Shown here piece after piece: positions 60,410-64,000 of a stretch of DNA of 64,000 nucleotides. This DNA comes from Roseivirga sp. E12. Lineage in GTDB: Bacteria; Bacteroidota; Bacteroidia; Cytophagales; Cyclobacteriaceae. The stretch spans positions 310,001 to 374,000 of the forward strand of contig NZ_JAGFMD010000002.1 in the NCBI RefSeq assembly GCF_017592825.1. Reading direction: 5' to 3'. The translations under genes were made by a program, and so were the position numbers. The first letter of the stretch is position 1, and every line of letters starts with the position of its first letter. The notes beneath the pieces are model-generated. The model worked only from the letters and a program-made list of their open reading frames with translations, was not told the DNA's origin and did no database searches.

Positions 60410-60862
60410 CTATTCAATGTTAAGTAGGGCTATCTCTTTTCCTGCAAAGCTAATCTGATCACCAACCTTCTTGTTAAGCAACTGCTGACCTATTGGTGAA
60501 ACGGGAGATATAACAAAGAAATCCTGATCGCCTAAAGAAACCTTCCCAATTGAGGTTGCCATAAAGTACATCGCTTGTGCTGTTGTAATCAGTGCGCCTA
60601 AGGCTCCTATCTCATTTTTTTTGTCTGCATCAATACTTAACAAAGCCTGACGCATACGAATCGTCTCATTGAGTTGTTCGGCAATTTTACCTTTCTCCAG
60701 ATTAATCATCTCGCGACCTGTTTCATACTTGTCTCCCATTGAGCTCTTAGTGTCACTCTCAGCAGAACGCTTTAGAGCCTCCATTTCCTGCTCCAATCGA
60801 TCAATTCTTTCTTCTATATTAGAAAGGCAATGGTTAAGTAATTCTTGTTTGAGGGCAGACAT
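60410..60862 (-). CDS. GreA/GreB-like protein with N-terminal coiled coil
   Basis: 150 residues: an N-terminal coiled-coil hairpin (about 10-85; LSNIEERIDRLEQEMEALKR, then DTKSSMGDKYETGREM) and a C-terminal FKBP-like GreA/GreB C domain (about 95-150; VISPVSPIGQQLLNKKVGDQ). It is the Bacteroidota family often misannotated as 3-oxoacyl-ACP synthase. A role near RNA polymerase, like GreA or Rnk, is suggested by the fold. The acidic tip of true GreA (D-E) is replaced by SSMGDKYETG, so transcript-cleavage activity is doubtful. Confidence 0.8.
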   Translation of the reverse strand: MSALKQELLNHCLSNIEERIDRLEQEMEALKRSAESDTKSSMGDKYETGREMINLEKGKIAEQLNETIRMRQALLSIDADKKNEIGALGALITTAQAMYFMATSIGKVSLGDQDFFVISPVSPIGQQLLNKKVGDQISFAGKEIALLNIE

Positions 60863-60904
60863 ACTGCAAGGTCGGATTTGATGGCCGTTCCATCAAACAA
60901 ATCG

Positions 60905-61285
60905 CTAATGAATCCTTCTTAAAAATCGCCATTGCAGTATACCAAAGCTGGCTACAACTATGGCGGTAAAAGCAATAAGCCAATATGCCAAGGCACTCAA
61001 ATTCCAAATCTCTGTTAAAATGACCACTGCACTTGCTAATACCCATAAGACATCTTGAACAACAATGCTCATCACTTGTTTGCTCTTCAACTCTCTAGGT
61101 TTGGTGACCATTACTACTGAAACTGCAAAAAGTAACAACCCTACACCGACAAACTTAAGCGTGACGGGGTTTGCTTGCATTATTTCCCCCAACTGACCAA
61201 AGAACACCAAAACCCCTCCATTTATGGCTGAAAATGCAGCGTTAATTCTTAGGGTGATTCTAAGTCTTTTACTATTAACCGACAT
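60905..61285 (-). CDS. Small four-helix membrane protein
   Basis: 126 residues with four hydrophobic segments (about 13-32, 43-60, 70-90, 97-117). Loops are short, with MVTKPRELKSKQ between the second and third. No family was recognised with certainty; the layout resembles small uncharacterised integral membrane proteins next to SRPBCC genes. The start overlaps the end of the SRPBCC gene by 11 bases, so it is cotranscribed. Confidence 0.65.
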   Translation of the reverse strand: MSVNSKRLRITLRINAAFSAINGGVLVFFGQLGEIMQANPVTLKFVGVGLLLFAVSVVMVTKPRELKSKQVMSIVVQDVLWVLASAVVILTEIWNLSALAYWLIAFTAIVVASFGILQWRFLRRIH

Positions 61286-61736
61286 TTACATACTCCTTTC
61301 TATCTAGTTTTTCACATTGTCTTTTCAAGGCTTCATTCATTGCGTTGAAACCGTTTTGGATGTCCTCTTTAATCATCCCCAACAGAGGCCCTACCATGAA
61401 GCCAGAAAAGTTCTCTCCGTGTTTAAATAGTGTGCCACCATTTGCTTGTTCTTCTAAAATGAAGTAGTGCTCACCATCGAATAGGCCTTTGATAAATAGC
61501 TTTCCAATCCATCTAAATTCAGTTTGATTTTCGGCCTTCAATACCTCAGGTCGAAAGTCCATTTGTTTTCCTTTTTTCATACCAATGGTCACTTCCAATT
61601 CGGCACCCTTTTGGGCTTCTCCTCTGATACTCTTTATGAAGGGATTCCAATCAGGGTATGCTTTAAAATTCATCAAGGTGCTCCAAACCAGCTCTCGGTC
61701 AGCTTCAATTGTAATTTCTGTTTCTATCTTTTTCAT
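61275..61736 (-). CDS. SRPBCC-family (polyketide cyclase/dehydrase-like) protein
   Basis: 153 residues, the START/Bet v 1-like fold: KKIETEITIEADRELVWSTL, FKAYPDWNPFIKSIRGEAQK, then G...YFILEEQANGGTLFKHGE and a long C-terminal helix. The opening 'I.a..e.vW..l.df..yp.WnPfi' is the classical SRPBCC signature. It binds a hydrophobic ligand of unknown nature. Divergent from the AraC regulator across 104 bases and overlapping the membrane-protein gene; the AraC protein is a possible regulator by proximity. Confidence 0.88.
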   Translation of the reverse strand: MKKIETEITIEADRELVWSTLMNFKAYPDWNPFIKSIRGEAQKGAELEVTIGMKKGKQMDFRPEVLKAENQTEFRWIGKLFIKGLFDGEHYFILEEQANGGTLFKHGENFSGFMVGPLLGMIKEDIQNGFNAMNEALKRQCEKLDRKEYVNVG

Positions 61737-61840
61737 ATGCTTAATGATTAACTACTCAAAAGACGTGAAATCCATTGCTCTGAGATGAGCATCATCTGCC
61801 AAAAAATTGTCAATCCGCGCCAATCTCCCTAAATTGGGTT

Positions 61841-62857
61841 ATGGCTTTCAATGGGCGTTTTCTACTCAACATTATTCACTTTGCTTCACTCCATGGGGCT
61901 GATATTAAAAGCCTTATTTCTCATACCAAACTGAATGTAGATACGCTTAATGAGGAACACTGCCAGCTTGATTCTACAGTTTATAATAGTGTAATCAACG
62001 AGTGCGTGAGTCAAACTGGAGACGATCATTTTGGCTTACACTTGGGAGAGTCTTTAAACCTCTCAGCCGCTGGTCTGGTGGCTCAAATCACGCAAACAAG
62101 TGAAACGATTAAGCAGGCATTGCAATATGCTTGTGATTTTGCCCAGTTAGCTTGTAGTTCATTGCCAATGGCCTTGACAGAGGAAAACGAGTATTATAAG
62201 CTCACATTAACCCCTGAGCCTACTTGGCATTCTCAATCCAAATTGGCTGTAAAACATACTATTGATGGCACTTTGGTATTTACCATCAGAGAGTATCATG
62301 AACTGACTAGGAAAAAACACTTCCCACTTCGAATTCATTTGCCTTTTGCCAAGCCTCATTCCACATTAGAATATGAAAGGCTGTTTCAATGCCCTGTCCA
62401 TTTTAATAAAGCCGAAATAGCGGTATTCTTCGATAAGCGGCATATGGAAGAATCCATTGTCACCAGTGACTATCAACTATTAAAAATATTGGTAGCACAT
62501 GCTGAAGAGCGGATAAGAGAAATCAGCTCCAATGCTGGTTTTTTCGAACAAGTCAAGGCATCGGTAGCTTCACTTATTAAACCTGAGTTTCCCAGTTTGG
62601 ATCAGGTCGCAAGTCACTTCAACATGAGCTCGCGCACCTTTCAAAGAAAGCTTTCAAGTGAGGGACATAGTTTCAAAGAAATCATTGAATCCTTGAGGGA
62701 AGAGTTTGCTTTTTCTTACTTGAAAAGACCGGAGTTATCAATAAGCCAGATAGCCTATCTCTTGAATTATAACGATGCCAGTAGTTTCATCCGATCCTTT
62801 AAAAGATGGACAGGTTATACTCCGAAAAAATGGAGGTCTCAGAATAGCCAGGCCTAA
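61841..62857 (+). CDS. AraC-family transcriptional regulator (OruR/ArgR-like)
   Basis: 338 residues. An N-terminal arabinose-binding-domain-like region (about 5-195, the Arabinose_bd type found in OruR/ArgR/MmsR regulators; FGLHLGESLNLSAAGLVAQI) is joined to an AraC-type double HTH (about 240-335; LDQVASHFNMSSRTFQRKLS, ISQIAYLLNYNDASSFIRSF, GYTPKKWR). Divergent from the SRPBCC-membrane protein pair and followed by an antiporter gene. Effector unknown. Confidence 0.9.
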   Translation: MAFNGRFLLNIIHFASLHGADIKSLISHTKLNVDTLNEEHCQLDSTVYNSVINECVSQTGDDHFGLHLGESLNLSAAGLVAQITQTSETIKQALQYACDFAQLACSSLPMALTEENEYYKLTLTPEPTWHSQSKLAVKHTIDGTLVFTIREYHELTRKKHFPLRIHLPFAKPHSTLEYERLFQCPVHFNKAEIAVFFDKRHMEESIVTSDYQLLKILVAHAEERIREISSNAGFFEQVKASVASLIKPEFPSLDQVASHFNMSSRTFQRKLSSEGHSFKEIIESLREEFAFSYLKRPELSISQIAYLLNYNDASSFIRSFKRWTGYTPKKWRSQNSQA

Positions 62858-62939
62858 ATCAGTCTTCATATATACTTTATAAGACACTCTAAGTTTTTGA
62901 TTATCATCATCTTTAGGTAAGCATTATTACATTTAGCAT

Positions 62940-64000
62940 ATGGAATCCTCTCTTTTTCAGTCTCTCACAATTATCATAGGTATTGCTGCAATCTTCAGTT
63001 ATGTCAATCATAAGTTTTTGAAGCTTCCCATGACAATTGGCCTCATGGTCCTCTCTCTCGTCTTTGCTGGTATCATGATCATTATCGGCAAGTTTGATAA
63101 GGAAGTCATGATGGAAACCTGTGAAGTTGTGACCACTCTCGACTTCAGGCTGCTACTTATGGACTTCATGCTGAGCTTCCTGCTATTCGCAGGAGCCCTT
63201 CATGTCAACTCAAAATTGCTCAAAAAGGAAAGAGCATCAGTAATGGCATTTGCTACACTTGGGGTACTTGTTTCAACTTTTATAGTTGGATTTCTCTCCC
63301 AGTGGATATTAGGTGCGATGGGCTTTGAAGTACCACTTACCTATACCCTGCTCTTCGGTGCTTTAATTTCGCCCACCGATCCAATCGCAGTACTTGCCAT
63401 TCTAAAATCAGCGAAAGCCCCTAAAAGCCTAGAAACCAAAATATCAGGCGAATCACTCTTCAATGATGGCATTGGAGTGGTTGTTTTCTTAAGTATACTG
63501 ATGGTGCATGAACATGGTATTGCGAGTTTTGAAATCGGAGAAACACTTAAGCTCTTGGGAGAAGAAGCATTAGGCGGAATCATATTTGGAGCCATCCTTG
63601 GCTACCTCGGTTTTCTAATTCTTAAAAGTATTGAGGATGCGCCTAGAATTGAAGTGCTCATTACCATTGCCATTACTGCTGGCGGTTATGGCCTGGCATC
63701 AGTGCTCCATGTTTCTGGTCCCATAGCTATGGTTGTGGCTGGCCTTATTGTAGGCAATAAGCTTATCGCTATTAAAGATGCCAGTCAATCTTCAAATCAG
63801 GTCTCTGAGTTCTGGGAGATGCTGGATGAAATTCTCAATGCAGTTCTTTTCGTATTAATTGGTCTGGAGATCATTGCCCTTCCTGACAACATGAGCTATA
63901 TAATGGCTGGCCTTATTCTCATACCAGCAGTATTATTGGCTCGTTTTATTTCTGTAGGTATTCCTGTCTCTTTAATGAAGAGTAAAGGAGCCAAAAAGAG
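62940..64000 (+). CDS. CPA1-type Na+/H+ antiporter, NhaP-like, partial
   Basis: Starts at 62940 (MESSLFQSL) and runs off the window, so at least 353 residues are seen of an expected 400 or more. Ten or so membrane helices are evident. The family signature is present in ALISPTDPIAVLAILK (the ND/D ion-binding region of CPA1), followed by GESLFNDGIGVVVFLSI and SVLHVSGPIAMVVAGLIVG. It exchanges cytoplasmic Na+ (or K+) for external H+. The 82-base gap after the AraC gene suggests a separate start of transcription or a short spacer. Confidence 0.92.
   Translation, partial: MESSLFQSLTIIIGIAAIFSYVNHKFLKLPMTIGLMVLSLVFAGIMIIIGKFDKEVMMETCEVVTTLDFRLLLMDFMLSFLLFAGALHVNSKLLKKERASVMAFATLGVLVSTFIVGFLSQWILGAMGFEVPLTYTLLFGALISPTDPIAVLAILKSAKAPKSLETKISGESLFNDGIGVVVFLSILMVHEHGIASFEIGETLKLLGEEALGGIIFGAILGYLGFLILKSIEDAPRIEVLITIAITAGGYGLASVLHVSGPIAMVVAGLIVGNKLIAIKDASQSSNQVSEFWEMLDEILNAVLFVLIGLEIIALPDNMSYIMAGLILIPAVLLARFISVGIPVSLMKSKGAKK

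Noticed and set aside
1-64000. Prophage, insertion sequence, integron, CRISPR array, tRNA-linked island or toxin-antitoxin pair.
   Set aside because: No transposase, integrase, phage structural gene, regular repeat array, tRNA gene or typical small toxin-antitoxin pair was found on either strand.

Overview
The window reads as chromosome from a Bacteroidota bacterium, most likely a marine Cytophagales member (Roseivirga/Fulvivirga-like; the genus is inference). Support: families largely confined to this phylum (DUF5916 barrel protein, DUF4494, DUF4199, DUF6503-like lipoprotein, a T9SS-type gliding-motility C-terminal domain, DUF3857/transglutaminase-like proteins, the GreA-like family often mislabelled 3-oxoacyl-ACP synthase), IcmF-type fused isobutyryl-CoA mutase, TAnnTTTG promoter -7 boxes, few recognisable Shine-Dalgarno sequences, and AT-rich, densely packed genes. 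No rRNA, tRNA, CRISPR array, insertion sequence, prophage or plasmid function was seen, so this looks like core or soft-core chromosome rather than an island.

Layout. 0-6.8 kb: surface lipoproteins, a TfoX-like protein, metZ-cinA, a 2-oxoacid dehydrogenase E2 gene with its own promoter and terminator, and a thioredoxin-fold/TPR protein. 6.8-10.6 kb: a mini MotA/ExbB-like membrane protein divergent from a membrane-bound LytTR regulator, then a large T9SS-type surface protein. 10.8-16.3 kb: secreted double cupin, then a minus-strand run of hybrid histidine kinase, bioD, bioA and a secreted NIPSNAP-like protein. 16.4-22.4 kb: DUF5916 protein, OsmC, von Willebrand A lipoprotein, DUF5995, DUF1684, DUF4199. 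22.5-28.8 kb is rich in regulators: membrane LuxR-type protein, ECF42-like sigma factor with its DGPF/YCII partner, MocR regulator divergent from a flavin-binding PNPOx-like protein, and an ECF sigma factor coupled to a membrane-anchored beta-barrel-like protein. 28.8-34.3 kb: surface lipoproteins, a TRM13/GSTCD-like methyltransferase, an amidohydrolase. 34.6-41.4 kb: icmF, a membrane patatin, and a THUMP RNA methyltransferase. 41.5-47.7 kb: DUF4494, a second ECF sigma/membrane-protein pair, HTTM protein, two paralogous PKD lipoproteins, MOSC protein and sterol-desaturase-like hydroxylase. 47.8-56.3 kb: a second amidohydrolase, a catalytically degenerate transglutaminase-like protein, PepSY protein, VOC protein, two alpha/beta hydrolases, a seven-repeat FG-GAP propeller and a Rieske oxygenase. 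56.3-64 kb: amino-acid permease plus guanidino-hydrolase, M1 peptidase, a 59-residue small protein, GreA-like, SRPBCC and AraC proteins, and the start of an Na+/H+ antiporter.

Two window-wide patterns stand out. First, 11 of 13 convergent gene junctions are separated by nine bases or fewer, and six of them overlap at or next to their stop codons. Second, many intergenic gaps carry perfect inverted repeats without a U-tract, several directly at start codons or promoter elements. The best regulatory candidates are a 16-bp palindrome over the -33 region of icmF, a duplicated 18-mer before the PepSY gene, and nested dyads between the MocR and PNPOx genes. No clearly new multi-gene system is evident. 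The most unusual architectures are the inner-membrane-anchored barrel-like protein coupled to an ECF sigma factor and the multi-spanning membrane patatin coupled to an RNA methyltransferase. All functional calls come from reading motifs, not from database searches.
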